This document shows, piece by piece, positions 7,571-16,317 of a stretch of DNA of 64,000 bases. Source of the stretch: Clostridiaceae bacterium (GTDB lineage: Bacteria > Bacillota > Clostridia > Oscillospirales > QAMX01); contig JAHAYX010000016.1 in NCBI GenBank assembly GCA_018384365.1, positions 1 to 64,000 of the forward strand, read 5' to 3'. A program made the position numbers and the translations under genes. The notes below the pieces were generated by a model. The model was not told where the DNA came from. It searched no databases and saw only the letters and a list, made by a program, of their open reading frames with translations. Within the stretch, counting starts at the first letter, position 1; each line of letters starts with the position of its first letter.

Positions 7571-8167
7571 TCAGGCTTTTTTCTCGATGAAGTAATTCAC
7601 GGAACGGAAAATGACAGCCGTCAGAATGGCGTCCAGCAGACCCTTGACAAAGGTGAAAGGCAGGTTAAAGATCAGCAGGCACTCCAGCAGGCCGTCCGTG
7701 CCGGGACGCAGCGCCTGATAGGCCGCAATGATCTTGTCCAGTCCGCCGAAGAGCGTTGCATAGACCGGATAACTGATGAAATAGTTGACGGGCACGCTAA
7801 CCACAGCCATCACAAGCGCGCCGATCAGGGAAGCCAGAATGGCTGTGCCATGGGTTCTTCTGCGGGAATAAATCAGGCCGGCCGTACCGACAAACGCAGC
7901 GCCCAGCAGGAAGTTGCAGAGTTCGCCGATGCCGCCGGTGCTGCCGTGGAGCAGCAGATTCAGCAGGTTTTTAATCAGGCAGACCGCAATGCCGTACACC
8001 GGGCCGAGCCCGAAGGAGGCCAGCAGGGCCGGCACTTCCGATACATCCATTTTCACGAAGCTGGGGATGAGCGCCGGCAGGCTGAAGTCCAAAAACATCA
8101 GCACGGTGGCCACGGCGGAAAGCATGGCGGTGAGTGTCAGTTTGCGCAGTTTGGAATTGTTTTGCAT
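7571..8167 (-). CDS. ribU: ECF transporter S component for riboflavin (RibU)
   Basis: A 198-residue, almost entirely hydrophobic protein with about six membrane segments. It has the ECF S-component layout: N-terminal KLTLTAMLSAVATVLMFL for contact with the EcfT subunit, and a substrate-binding core including LIPSFVKMDVSEVPALLA. Riboflavin is assigned because the gene stands directly behind an FMN riboswitch; the sequence also looks like RibU. It would bind riboflavin and hand it to the shared EcfA1A2T energising module, which is not in this window. The start is ATG 8167 with GGAGG 8 bases upstream. The gene is transcribed alone, between the riboswitch and a strong terminator. Confidence 0.93.
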   Translation of the reverse strand: MQNNSKLRKLTLTAMLSAVATVLMFLDFSLPALIPSFVKMDVSEVPALLASFGLGPVYGIAVCLIKNLLNLLLHGSTGGIGELCNFLLGAAFVGTAGLIYSRRRTHGTAILASLIGALVMAVVSVPVNYFISYPVYATLFGGLDKIIAAYQALRPGTDGLLECLLIFNLPFTFVKGLLDAILTAVIFRSVNYFIEKKA

Positions 8168-8241
8168 GAGGCAGTCCTCCCAATCAATATTTGAAAGCCG
8201 TTTGCCGGCCAGGGGAGGCATTTCGTTCACGCTGTTTTACA

Positions 8242-8275
8242 CAAAAACCCCTTTGCCGGGGAACGGCAAAAGGGC
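8242..8275 (-). terminator. FMN-controlled terminator in the ribU leader
   Basis: On the minus strand CCCTTTTGCCG pairs with CGGCAAAGGGG and is followed by TTTTTGT. Placed between the aptamer and ribU, it is the expected expression platform: FMN binding favours termination and shuts off uptake. Confidence 0.85.
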
Positions 8276-8305
8276 CTTCAACAAGCAACACGATACGTCT
8301 TGCTT

Positions 8306-8424
8306 CCGTTTCTTCCATCCGGACTATACCGTCGGCTTCGGAATCTCACCGAATCAGCGTTTGCCAGGCAAACGGTCGCGGGCTGTACCGCCGGTGGGGA
8401 CTTGCACCCCGCCCTGAAACAGAC
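8306..8424 (-). promoter_or_regulatory. FMN riboswitch (RFN element)
   Basis: The minus strand shows the RFN hallmarks in order: AGGGCGGGGTGCAAGTCCCC, ACCGGCGGTACAGCCCGCGA, TTCGGTGAGATTCCGAAGCC and GACGGTATAGTCCGGATGG. The closing stem is GTTTC with GAAAC. These match the FMN aptamer consensus closely. It lies in the leader of ribU. Confidence 0.97.
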
Positions 8425-8436
8425 TTTCTTTCCTTC

Positions 8437-8465
8437 AGTATAACACACCCGTCAAGGGGTTGCAA
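8437..8465 (-). promoter_or_regulatory. Promoter of the riboswitch-ribU transcript
   Basis: On the minus strand TTGCAA (plus 8460-8465), a 17-base spacer and TATACT (plus 8437-8442). It ends 13 bases before the aptamer and abuts the stop of the RNase M5 gene. Confidence 0.65.
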
Positions 8466-8468
8466 GTC

Positions 8469-9089
8469 CTATTTTTCGCCGGAATCTGCGGAAAAAGACT
8501 TCCGTGCGGCGGCCAGCGCCGCTTCATATTCCTCGCGGGTGCACATGACGTTCAGCGCCTCTAAAAGACCGTTTGAGGTCAGCCGTTCCGGCAGGGCAAG
8601 CTCCTGTAAAAGTGCGGCGCGCAGACGGGAGCTGTCCGGTCCGCCCAAAAGTCCGTCGGCATACAGGTCGGCCTTTTTGAGCGCAGCGCCGGACGCTGCG
8701 GCGTCCTCGTCTTCAATCGTTGCGCCGCAGGCACGCAGCGAGGCGAGCAGCACCTCCGGCCGCATCCCTTCCACGCCGAGCTTTCCCTCGCGCGACGCCG
8801 TTTTTTTGCGCCGTTCGCGCCCCGGAATATCCGGAATGTAGGCGTGCTTCACGTCTTTCGGGTCGATCGCGCCCTTTAAATACCGCCGGATGACAAACCC
8901 GGCGCCGTCGCCGTCTGTCATGACGATGATGCCGCGCCGCTCGGCCAGTTTCCGGATGTAAGCAAGCCGTTCCTTATCATGAAAGATACCGAAACCGCTC
9001 GTTTCGATAATCACGGTATCCACAAGCTGGCTGAGCGCGTGCTTGTCGTACCGCCCTTCCACAACGATGGCTTCCCGAATCTTAATCAT
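8469..9089 (-). CDS. rnmV: Ribonuclease M5
   Basis: A 206-residue protein with an N-terminal Toprim domain: VVEGRYDKHAL with the catalytic glutamate (residues 9-19), and MTDGDGAGFVIRR with the DxD-type acids near residue 58-70. The C-terminal half is the RNase M5 double-helix-binding part. The enzyme trims the 5S rRNA precursor in Firmicutes, and a 5S gene is present at 102-217. It overlaps the end of holA by 4 bases, so the two form a holA-rnmV operon. Length is slightly above the usual 180-190 residues. Confidence 0.9.
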   Translation of the reverse strand: MIKIREAIVVEGRYDKHALSQLVDTVIIETSGFGIFHDKERLAYIRKLAERRGIIVMTDGDGAGFVIRRYLKGAIDPKDVKHAYIPDIPGRERRKKTASREGKLGVEGMRPEVLLASLRACGATIEDEDAAASGAALKKADLYADGLLGGPDSSRLRAALLQELALPERLTSNGLLEALNVMCTREEYEAALAAARKSFSADSGEK

Positions 9090-10108
9090 ACTTCCGCCGC
9101 CTTTGCCGCATAGCGCATAATGAGCATACGCACGGTGTCATAGTCCGCTGCGCGGGAGGATTTCAGCTCCGCGTCCGCTTCCATGCAGGCGATCAGTGCA
9201 TAACGCAGGAGCGGGAGCGGCATCCGCCGCGCACTGTCGATCAGGCGGTTGGCATGATAGGGAAAACGCAGGCCGGTGAGCTGCATGATGGCAGCACGGT
9301 CTCTGCCGGATTCCAGCGCCAGCCGTGCTGCGTAAAGCTGCCGGAACTGCCGGGCTATGACTGCCGTAACGGCAATCGCCGGCTCGCGCGATATTTCCAG
9401 GTCGGAAAGCATGGTAAGCGCGCGTCCGGTATGATTCGTCGCCAGCTCGTCGCACATTTCAAAAATACGCGACTCCACGGCGCGGGAGGCAACCGCGTCG
9501 ATATCCTCCCGGGTGATGCGTTCGCCGTGGGCATAGGCCGCAATTTTTTCGATTTCATTCAGCAGCCCGGCCATCAGATTGGTGCATAAAAAAATCAGAT
9601 ATTCGACCTCCGGGCGGTCTATACTGTGCCCGCGGTCCTTGAAGCAGCGCCGGATGAAGCCCTCCAGCTCTTCCGGCGAAGCCGTATTGAATTCGGCAAA
9701 AAAACCGTATTTTGAAAGCTCTTTATAGGCTTTTGTGCGCTTGTCCGGCTTCCAGGCGGGGTCCTCCATGTCAAAAATGAGACAAACGTCCTCGGAAAGC
9801 GCAGATGCAAGCTCCGTTATGTCATTTTTCAGCGGATCAAATTCACGCACCAGCACCAGCTTGCGCTCGGCGGAGACCGGCGGCGTGGATACCGCTTCTG
9901 CGATGATATCCGCAGTGACGCTGCGTCCGCGCAGCTCCACCGTATCCCAATCAAAGCCGCCTTCCGGCGACAGACGGCGGCGGATCATGCCAACCGCTGT
10001 TTCGCGGCGATAGGTTTCCTCGCCATAGAAGATATAAAGCCGCTCAAGCGGCTCCGTTTTCAGGGCGCGTATCCACGCGCGCCCGACGCCTTCCTGCTTT
10101 GCAGCCAC
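9086..10108 (-). CDS. holA: DNA polymerase III delta subunit
   Basis: A 340-residue HolA protein, the clamp-loader subunit that opens the sliding clamp. The AAA+-like fold is recognised from LERLYIFYGEETYRRE near residue 20, KLVLVREFDPL, and the C-terminal clamp-loader collar with RQFRQLYAARLA. The start is GTG 10108, with AAAGGAGG 8 bases upstream. The longer frame from 10186 is excluded because that ATG falls inside the -35 box of the promoter. It is followed by rnmV with a 4-base overlap. Confidence 0.92.
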   Translation of the reverse strand: MAAKQEGVGRAWIRALKTEPLERLYIFYGEETYRRETAVGMIRRRLSPEGGFDWDTVELRGRSVTADIIAEAVSTPPVSAERKLVLVREFDPLKNDITELASALSEDVCLIFDMEDPAWKPDKRTKAYKELSKYGFFAEFNTASPEELEGFIRRCFKDRGHSIDRPEVEYLIFLCTNLMAGLLNEIEKIAAYAHGERITREDIDAVASRAVESRIFEMCDELATNHTGRALTMLSDLEISREPAIAVTAVIARQFRQLYAARLALESGRDRAAIMQLTGLRFPYHANRLIDSARRMPLPLLRYALIACMEADAELKSSRAADYDTVRMLIMRYAAKAAEV

Positions 10109-10157
10109 AGGATACGCCTCCTTTTCCTTCGCTTTGGATGCTGCGGGGTCTTTCTCT

Positions 10158-10186
10158 ATTATAACGGCATGGCGGCGGTGTGTCAA
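10158..10186 (-). promoter_or_regulatory. Consensus promoter of holA-rnmV
   Basis: On the minus strand a perfect TTGACA (plus 10181-10186), 17-base spacer and perfect TATAAT (plus 10158-10163). This position fixes the holA start downstream at 10108. Confidence 0.9.
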
Positions 10187-10303
10187 ACGGCTGTTCTGTA
10201 TAAATTTGGCTTGGAAAGAGGTTCATAAAACGGCAGCGGCGGGTAAAACTATGCCTGTAATCAAAACCGCAAAGCGGCTTACGCAAAAAAACGGGAGGTC
10301 AAT

Positions 10304-11488
10304 ATGGGAAAGATACGAAAACTCATGGCCGTGCTCCTGGCGGCTGGTACGGTATGCCTGATGACGGGGGCGGCGGGCGCCGAAGTGCTGGAGGAAACGG
10401 CGCCGGAGCTGGATGGTATTCTGCTGGTTTCGCTGCCGGATGAGGCGGACGGAACCCTGACATATGGCGGACGCGCGCTGCTGACAGGCGAAAGCGTGCC
10501 GGCGGAGCATCTGGATCAACTGGCGTATGAGCCGGGCGCCTGTGCGGAAAGCACGTATTCCTATATTCCGGTCTATACGGACGGCAGTATCGGCGAAGAA
10601 ACCGTCTGCACGGTCAGCGCCCGGAGCGGGCTGCGTCCCACAGCGAAGAATATACAGCTGCGCACGTACCGGAACCTGACTGTCAGCGGCATTTTCCCCG
10701 TCACGGATGACGGCGCGGATTACACCTGCCAGGTGCTTACGCAGCCCACGCTTGGCATGGTGACGGCAGCAGGCGGTACTTTTGTCTATACGCCGTACCA
10801 GAACCGCACGGGCACGGATACGTTTACGTATATCGTGCGTGATGCGCAGGGTGCATGGAGCGAGGAGGCAACCGTCAGCATTGATATCGAAAAGCAGAAG
10901 TCCGAGCTTGTTTACAGCGATCTCTCCGGCAATGCCGCGCAGTATGCGGCGGTACGGCTTGCGGAAGAGGCGGTCTACATGGGCAGAAGTGTGGGCGGCG
11001 TCCTGTATTTTGAACCGGACGAGCCGGTGACCCGCGGCGAATTCATTGCCATGACCCTTGCTGCTGCGGGATATGAACCTGCGGCGGCGGCATCCACCTT
11101 TTTCAGCGACGACGGCAGCATTCCCGCATGGACGCGCGCCTATGTCGCGACGGCCGTGCGCGAAGGGATCGTTTGCGGCGAAAACAGCGGGGAAAACGGC
11201 GCGGTACTGCGTGCGGCGGACAGCGTGACGCTGGCAGAAGCCGCCGTTATTCTGGATAACGCCGCCTCCCTGAAAGACGGCGAGACGGCCATAGCCGCCG
11301 CCTCTGTCCCGGTGTGGGCGGCAGAGGCGCTTTCCCGGCTTTGCGCCAACGGAATCCTTGCGGCGGACGCAGGAGACCCTCTGCGGGTGCTGACGCGCGG
11401 GGAGGCGGCCGGGCTGCTGCTCAATCTGATGAACTGCCGGGAAGCTGCGGCGGTTCCCACGGGCTTTTTCTCCTGGACCACGATGTAA
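10304..11488 (+). CDS. Exported SLH-domain protein with an Ig/cadherin-like module
   Basis: A 394-residue secreted protein. Residues 1-26 are a signal peptide ending GAAGAE. A region near residues 105-200 resembles tandem cadherin/Ig-like repeats (GTFVYTPYQNRTGTDTFTYI). From about residue 205 to the end are three S-layer-homology-like stretches, with VTRGEFIAMTLAAAGY and LTRGEAAGLLLNLM as the clearest. SLH domains dock to pyruvylated cell-wall polymers, so it is probably wall-bound. The start follows GGGAGG. The gene is monocistronic, diverges from holA and is closed by a terminator. The biological role is unknown. Confidence 0.82.
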   Translation: MGKIRKLMAVLLAAGTVCLMTGAAGAEVLEETAPELDGILLVSLPDEADGTLTYGGRALLTGESVPAEHLDQLAYEPGACAESTYSYIPVYTDGSIGEETVCTVSARSGLRPTAKNIQLRTYRNLTVSGIFPVTDDGADYTCQVLTQPTLGMVTAAGGTFVYTPYQNRTGTDTFTYIVRDAQGAWSEEATVSIDIEKQKSELVYSDLSGNAAQYAAVRLAEEAVYMGRSVGGVLYFEPDEPVTRGEFIAMTLAAAGYEPAAAASTFFSDDGSIPAWTRAYVATAVREGIVCGENSGENGAVLRAADSVTLAEAAVILDNAASLKDGETAIAAASVPVWAAEALSRLCANGILAADAGDPLRVLTRGEAAGLLLNLMNCREAAAVPTGFFSWTTM

Positions 11489-11502
11489 AAGGGCAAAAAT
11501 GA

Positions 11503-11540
11503 AGCGTCCCGTCCGGCATTTTGCCGGATGGGACGCTTTC
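11503..11540. terminator. Strong terminator after the SLH gene
   Basis: AGCGTCCCGTCCGGCA at 11503-11518 pairs almost perfectly with TGCCGGATGGGACGCT at about 11522-11537, followed by TTTCC. Confidence 0.8.
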
Positions 11541-11609
11541 CTGTTTACAGGGAAATTCCTCCATGCAAAACTGCGTCCGTTTTTGAAAATGGACGCAGTG
11601 GCGTGTGCG

Positions 11610-12641
11610 TTATTCTGCCTCGTCCGCGTGTTCGGCGAGGAAACGTTTATAGGTTTCATAGTTGGAAGCCAGAAGATCAGGCGTTGTCAGGCTGTACGGA
11701 CAGTGCCCCATGCACTGGTTGCAGTGCAGACAATCCTCAATTTTGCGCATTTTCTCCTGCCAGGCCTTTGAAAGGAACTGACGGTAGGGCAATTTTTTCA
11801 GCATAACAGACATTCGTGCACAGTTATTGATCTCAATTCCCACGGGGCAGGGCATACAGTATCCGCAGCCATGGCAAAACTCGCCATAGAGCGCTTTGCG
11901 ATCTGCTTCGATCACGGCGCGCATAGCTTCGTCCATAACAGGCGGATTTTTGGAAAAGGAGAGAAATTCATTCAGCTCGCACTCGCGCTGAATACCCCAA
12001 ATGGGCAGCACATTGTCAAACTGGTTCATAAAGGCATAACAGGCGGCCGCATTGTTCAAAACGCCTCCGGCAAGACCCTTCATGGCGATAAATCCGATAT
12101 TGGCAGCACGACACTTTTCCACCAGATCCAGGTCGCGGTCGATGTAAAGATAGGAAAACGGGAATTGCAGGGTGTCATAAAGACCGGAGGCAATCGCGGC
12201 GTGTGCGACCACATGTCGGTGATTCGTCATACCGATAAAACGGATTTTGCCCTCGCGCCGGAAATCCTGCATCGCTTCATACATTCCGGTTCCGTCGCCC
12301 GGCAGATAGCACTGACCGGGATTATGAAACTGGTAAAGATCAACGTGGTCGGTCTTCAAAAGACGCAGGCTGGTTTCCAGATCGCGGCGCAGCACGTCCG
12401 GCGAGGAAGCAGTCGATTTCGTGGCAAGACAAACCTCCCTACGGCGGTCCGAAAAGGCGAGCCCCAACTTTTCTTCGCTGTCGTTATAGGCACGTGCGGA
12501 GTCAAAGAAGGTGATGCCGCCCTCCAGCGCCTTGCGCAGCAGATAAACGGCGTCATCCGCCGGAATACGCTGAATCGGAATTGCGCCAAAGGCATTTTTC
12601 CCGGATGTGATGCCGGTGCGGCCTAAAGTAACCGTGTTCAT
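11610..12641 (-). CDS. Aldo/keto reductase with C-terminal ferredoxin domain (copy 1)
   Basis: A 343-residue protein. Residues 1-250 form an AKR barrel with the usual tetrad visible: Asp in FFDSARAY, Tyr in the same motif, Lys in LATKST and His in YQFHNP. The C-terminal 90 residues carry two cysteine clusters for [4Fe-4S] centres (CHGCGYCMPCP and CLHCNQCMGHCP). This joins NAD(P)H-type chemistry to ferredoxin-type electron transfer; the substrate is unknown. It is a close tandem paralogue of the gene at 12665-13696, with the same length and near-identical N-terminus (TVTLGRTGIT). It is the last gene of a nitroreductase-AKR-AKR run. Confidence 0.88.
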   Translation of the reverse strand: MNTVTLGRTGITSGKNAFGAIPIQRIPADDAVYLLRKALEGGITFFDSARAYNDSEEKLGLAFSDRRREVCLATKSTASSPDVLRRDLETSLRLLKTDHVDLYQFHNPGQCYLPGDGTGMYEAMQDFRREGKIRFIGMTNHRHVVAHAAIASGLYDTLQFPFSYLYIDRDLDLVEKCRAANIGFIAMKGLAGGVLNNAAACYAFMNQFDNVLPIWGIQRECELNEFLSFSKNPPVMDEAMRAVIEADRKALYGEFCHGCGYCMPCPVGIEINNCARMSVMLKKLPYRQFLSKAWQEKMRKIEDCLHCNQCMGHCPYSLTTPDLLASNYETYKRFLAEHADEAE

Positions 12642-12664
12642 AAGCCTGAATCTCCTTTGTTCGG

Positions 12665-13696
12665 TTATTCTGCCTCGTCTGCGTGTTCCGCGAGGAATTT
12701 TTTATAAAATTCGTAGTTGGTTTTCAAAAGTTCCGGCGTGTTCAGGCCGTAAGGACAATGGCTCATGCACTTGCGGCAGTGGAGACAGCTCTCGATCAGC
12801 TTCATTTTCTCCTGCCAGGCCTTGGTCAGATACGGCTGGTACGGCGCGCGGCCGAGAAGGGGGATGATGCGCGCACAGGTGTTGATTTCAATACCGGCGG
12901 GGCAGGGCATACAGTAGCCGCAGGCACGGCAGAAATCGCCGGCCAACTCGCGCCGGTCTGCTTCGATCACGGCGCGCATGGCGTCGTCCATGACGGGCGG
13001 ATGTTTGGCAAAGGATAAAAACTCCTCCAGTTCGCGCTCACGCTGGATGCCCCAGATGGGCAGGACGTTATCGAACTGGTTCATAAAGGCATAGCACGCC
13101 GCGGCGTTATTCAGAATGCCGCCGGACAGTCCTTTCATGGCAATAAAGCCGATGTTGTTTTCTTTGCAGCCGCGCACCAGAGCCAGATCAACGTCGGAAC
13201 AGAGATAGGAAAACGGAAATTGCAGCGTGTCGTAAAGCCTGGAGGAGATCGCCTCGTTCGCCACGGCCGGACGGTGGTTGGAAAGGCTGATGAAGCGAAT
13301 TTTGCCCTCGCGGCGGAATTCTTCCATGGCTTCATACATCCCGGTGCCGTCACCGGGCCGGTAACACTGCGCGGGATTGTGAAATTGGTAAATATCCACG
13401 TAATCCGTCTGCAAATTGCGCAGGCTGGTTTCCAGATCGCGCCGCAGCGCGTCCGGCGTTTTCGCGTGGGACTTGGTCGCAAGGAAGATCTTGTCCCGCA
13501 TACCGGAAAATGCGCGCCCCAGCTTTTCTTCGCTGTCGGTATAGCCGCGCGCAGTGTCGAAAAAAGTGATGCCGCCCTCATAGGCGCGGCGCAGAAGCTT
13601 CACGGCCTCGTCGGAAGTGATGCGCTGGACAGGCAGCGCGCCGAAAGCATTTTTTGCGACCGTAATGCCGGTACGGCCAAGCGTTACTGTTTGCAT
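12665..13696 (-). CDS. Aldo/keto reductase with C-terminal ferredoxin domain (copy 2)
   Basis: A 343-residue paralogue of the gene at 11610-12641 with the same layout: AKR tetrad (FFDTARGY, LATKSH, YQFHNP) and two Fe-S cysteine sets (CRACGYCMPCP and CLHCRKCMSHCP). The start was moved from 13873 to ATG 13696, which follows AGAAGGAG and aligns with its twin. It lies 17 bases after the nitroreductase and 23 bases before the other copy, so one transcript is likely. Both copies end with the same HADEAE tail, which points to tandem duplication. Confidence 0.88.
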   Translation of the reverse strand: MQTVTLGRTGITVAKNAFGALPVQRITSDEAVKLLRRAYEGGITFFDTARGYTDSEEKLGRAFSGMRDKIFLATKSHAKTPDALRRDLETSLRNLQTDYVDIYQFHNPAQCYRPGDGTGMYEAMEEFRREGKIRFISLSNHRPAVANEAISSRLYDTLQFPFSYLCSDVDLALVRGCKENNIGFIAMKGLSGGILNNAAACYAFMNQFDNVLPIWGIQRERELEEFLSFAKHPPVMDDAMRAVIEADRRELAGDFCRACGYCMPCPAGIEINTCARIIPLLGRAPYQPYLTKAWQEKMKLIESCLHCRKCMSHCPYGLNTPELLKTNYEFYKKFLAEHADEAE

Positions 13697-13713
13697 TTCA
13701 TGATTCTCCTTCT

Positions 13714-14316
13714 CTATTTGGACTGATAGGTTTCGCAAAAAGAGATTTCCTCCAGGGAACGCAGCTTTTTTGCGCCGGGCGCCCTGGCCGGATATCCCAG
13801 CGGCAGCAGATACAGGCAGCGGATATCCGCGGGCAGCTGCAAAATCCCGCTGGCTTTCTGCACATCCAGCCAACCGATGATGCAGCCCTCAATGCCGTGG
13901 GCTTTTGCGGCAAGCACCATATGTTCCGCCGGAATGAGCGGCACGGCATCCGCCAGCAGCACGGCGGTTTCCTGCCATTCGGGATATGCCAGCAGGTGCC
14001 GGAGAAACCGTTCGCCAAACCGCAGGGTGTTCACCTGCAGGCCGAAATCCTCTTTGGGAAGCGTGTGCCAGTCTGCGTCCAGTCTGGCGCAGCAGGCAAT
14101 CACAACGGGCGCGTCGGCAATCCATTTTTGCCCGCCGGCGGCCTCTGCCAGCGCGTTTTTGCGCGCCTGATCCCGGACAATGCCGAAAACGTGCGCCTGT
14201 CCGTTGCCGCCGGAGGGCGCAGCCTGTGCGGCCAGCAGCAGCTCATGAATTATTTCATCGGAAATCCCGCGCGTTTCATAGGCGCGCGCGGAGCGTCGGT
14301 TCAGTATGGCATCCAA
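13714..14316 (-). CDS. Nitroreductase family FMN-dependent oxidoreductase
   Basis: A 200-residue protein with the nitroreductase fold. It opens with AILNRRSARAY, where the RRS-type motif binds the FMN phosphate, followed by AAQAAPSGGNGQ, the second FMN-contact loop. Family members reduce quinones, flavins or nitro compounds using NAD(P)H. It is the first gene of the run that continues into two ferredoxin-type aldo/keto reductases, so the three may act in one redox detoxification or electron-disposal task. The substrate is not predictable. Confidence 0.88.
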   Translation of the reverse strand: MDAILNRRSARAYETRGISDEIIHELLLAAQAAPSGGNGQAHVFGIVRDQARKNALAEAAGGQKWIADAPVVIACCARLDADWHTLPKEDFGLQVNTLRFGERFLRHLLAYPEWQETAVLLADAVPLIPAEHMVLAAKAHGIEGCIIGWLDVQKASGILQLPADIRCLYLLPLGYPARAPGAKKLRSLEEISFCETYQSK

Positions 14317-14424
14317 AACCCTCAGAAAGCATCGCCTCCCTGCATTGATGCAGTTATTTTACCATATCGCGCCTCCTGACGCAATAAGACAGGAAAAAAC
14401 AGAACAAAACACCGCACTTTCCTC

Positions 14425-14453
14425 TTGACAAAGAGAAACGCGTATGCTACTAT
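14425..14453 (+). promoter_or_regulatory. Promoter of the ylxM-ffh operon
   Basis: Perfect TTGACA (14425-14430), 17-base spacer, and TACTAT (14448-14453). It places the transcript start near 14460, which excludes the ATG at 14444 as the ylxM start. Confidence 0.85.
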
Positions 14454-14494
14454 GTAAAGGGATGAGACTTTACATGACAAAAGAGGTGCGCCGC

Positions 14495-14857
14495 ATGGCA
14501 AAGGATCTTGTAAAGATGAGTATGCTTTATGATCTTTACGGCGGTATGCTCACGGAAAAGCAACGGGAGCTTTTCACGCTGTATTACGAGGAGGACCTCT
14601 CCCTGGCGGAAATCGCACAGAACGAAGGAATCACAAGACAGGGCGTCCGCGACACGATCGTGCGTGCCGAAGAGGCGCTTTTGGAATTTGAGGACCGGCT
14701 GCATCTTTCGGACCGGCTGTCCGGTATCCGGCTCAGCGCACAGAAGATTGCTGTCGCTGCGTACGAAGTGGGTGAAATCAACCGCCGCAATTACTTTGAC
14801 ACGCGTGTGGACGCTTATGTAAGGGAAATCATCGAAGCGACGAGGGTTATGGAATAA
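14495..14857 (+). CDS. ylxM: YlxM family DNA-binding protein, SRP operon
   Basis: A 120-residue helix-turn-helix protein of the YlxM/p13 family, resembling sigma-factor region 4 (LTEKQRELFTLYYEEDLSLA then IAQNEGITRQGVRDTI). YlxM is found next to ffh in Firmicutes and is thought to modulate the signal recognition particle. The start at 14495 is chosen because AGAGGTG precedes it by 7 bases; starts at 14474 and 14444 are less likely. Its stop overlaps the ffh start (TAATG). Confidence 0.9.
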   Translation: MAKDLVKMSMLYDLYGGMLTEKQRELFTLYYEEDLSLAEIAQNEGITRQGVRDTIVRAEEALLEFEDRLHLSDRLSGIRLSAQKIAVAAYEVGEINRRNYFDTRVDAYVREIIEATRVME

Positions 14858-16251
14858 TGGCATTTGAAAGTTTATCCGAACGAATCTCCGCGGCTTTTAA
14901 AAATCTCCGCAGCAAAGGCAGATTGACGGAGCGGGATATCCGCGATGCCATGCGGGAAATCCGTATGGCGCTGCTGGAAGCGGACGTAAACTACAAGGTC
15001 GCGCGTGATTTTATTAAAACAGTTTCCGACAAGGCGGTCGGCAGTGATGTGCTCGAAAGCCTGACGCCGGGACAGCAGGTTATCAAGATTGTCAATGAAG
15101 AGCTGATTGCCCTGATGGGCGGCACAAACGCCAAGATCTCGATGGCGTCGCGTCCGCCGACGGTAGTGATGCTCGTGGGCCTGCAGGGCGCCGGTAAAAC
15201 CACAAACGGTGCAAAACTCGCCGGTTATTTCAAGCGTCAGGGGAAACGCCCGCTGATGGCGGCCTGTGACGTGTACCGTCCGGCGGCAATCCAGCAGCTG
15301 AAAATTGCGGCCGGAACCTTTGACATCCCGGTTTACGAGGAAGGTCAGGGCGATCCGGTAAAGATTGCGCAGAATGCAATCGAGCATGCGCGCCGTCACG
15401 GCAACGACATCGTGTTGATCGACACGGCAGGCCGTCTGCACGTGGACGAAGCGCTGATGGAGGAACTCTGCCGTATCCGCGATACGGTGCATCCGAACGA
15501 AATCCTCTTTTTCGCAAATGCCATGACCGGCCAGGATGCCGTCACGGCGGCAGGCGAATTTAACGATCAAATCGGCATCGACGGCGTTTATATGACGCAG
15601 ATGGATTCCGATGCCCGCGGCGGCGCCGCGCTTTCCATACGCGCCGTGACGGGCAAGCCGATCAAGTTCATCGGAACGGGCGAGAAGATTTCCGACCCGA
15701 ACTCGATTGAGCTGTTCCATCCGGAGCGCATGGCTTCGCGTATTCTGGGCATGGGCGATATGCTCACGCTGATTGAAAAGGCGCAGGCCGAATTTGATGA
15801 AAAAAAGGCCGAGGAACTGGAACGCAAAATGCGGGAGTCAAAGCTCGACCTCAACGATTATCTGGATCAGCTGCATCAAATGAAAAAAATGGGTTCCGTG
15901 CAGGATATGCTCGGCATGATTCCGGGTATCAAGGCTTCTCAGCTCAAGGATGTCAAGGTGGATGACCGGCAGTTTTTGCGTATGGAGGCCATCATCACCT
16001 CGATGACGCCGAAGGAACGTGAAAATCCGGAACTCATCAATTTCAGCCGCAAAAAGCGCATTGCGGCGGGCTGCGGACAGAAGGTGGAGGATGTCAACCG
16101 CCTGCTGAAGCAGTTTGACATGATCCAGCAGATGTCAAAGCAGATGGCCAAGGGCGGTATGCCCAGCTTCGGGCCGGGCGGCATGCCTAAAATGAAGCGT
16201 ACCAAGACCCGCCGGGGCGGCGGCAACGGAAAGTATAAGCTTCCGTTCTAA
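14857..16251 (+). CDS. ffh: Signal recognition particle GTPase Ffh
   Basis: A 464-residue SRP54 homologue that binds signal sequences on the ribosome and delivers them to FtsY. An N-terminal helical bundle is followed by the G domain (GLQGAGKTTNGAKLAGY near residue 108, DTAGRLHVDE, TQMDSDARGG where most Ffh proteins have TKLDGD, GTGEKISD). The methionine-rich M domain ends with GGMPSFGPGGMPKM and a basic tail. It is translationally coupled to ylxM and followed by rpsP. Confidence 0.97.
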   Translation: MAFESLSERISAAFKNLRSKGRLTERDIRDAMREIRMALLEADVNYKVARDFIKTVSDKAVGSDVLESLTPGQQVIKIVNEELIALMGGTNAKISMASRPPTVVMLVGLQGAGKTTNGAKLAGYFKRQGKRPLMAACDVYRPAAIQQLKIAAGTFDIPVYEEGQGDPVKIAQNAIEHARRHGNDIVLIDTAGRLHVDEALMEELCRIRDTVHPNEILFFANAMTGQDAVTAAGEFNDQIGIDGVYMTQMDSDARGGAALSIRAVTGKPIKFIGTGEKISDPNSIELFHPERMASRILGMGDMLTLIEKAQAEFDEKKAEELERKMRESKLDLNDYLDQLHQMKKMGSVQDMLGMIPGIKASQLKDVKVDDRQFLRMEAIITSMTPKERENPELINFSRKKRIAAGCGQKVEDVNRLLKQFDMIQQMSKQMAKGGMPSFGPGGMPKMKRTKTRRGGGNGKYKLPF

Positions 16252-16317
16252 AACACGGGTATCATTTCGCATAAAGCGGACTCGATATACACAAAATTAT
16301 ATACAGGTGGTGTAACC

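Noticed and set aside
10223..11659. Minus-strand open frame of 478 codons opposite the SLH gene
   Set aside because: It spans the SLH gene and its terminator. The plus-strand product has a clear signal peptide and domains.
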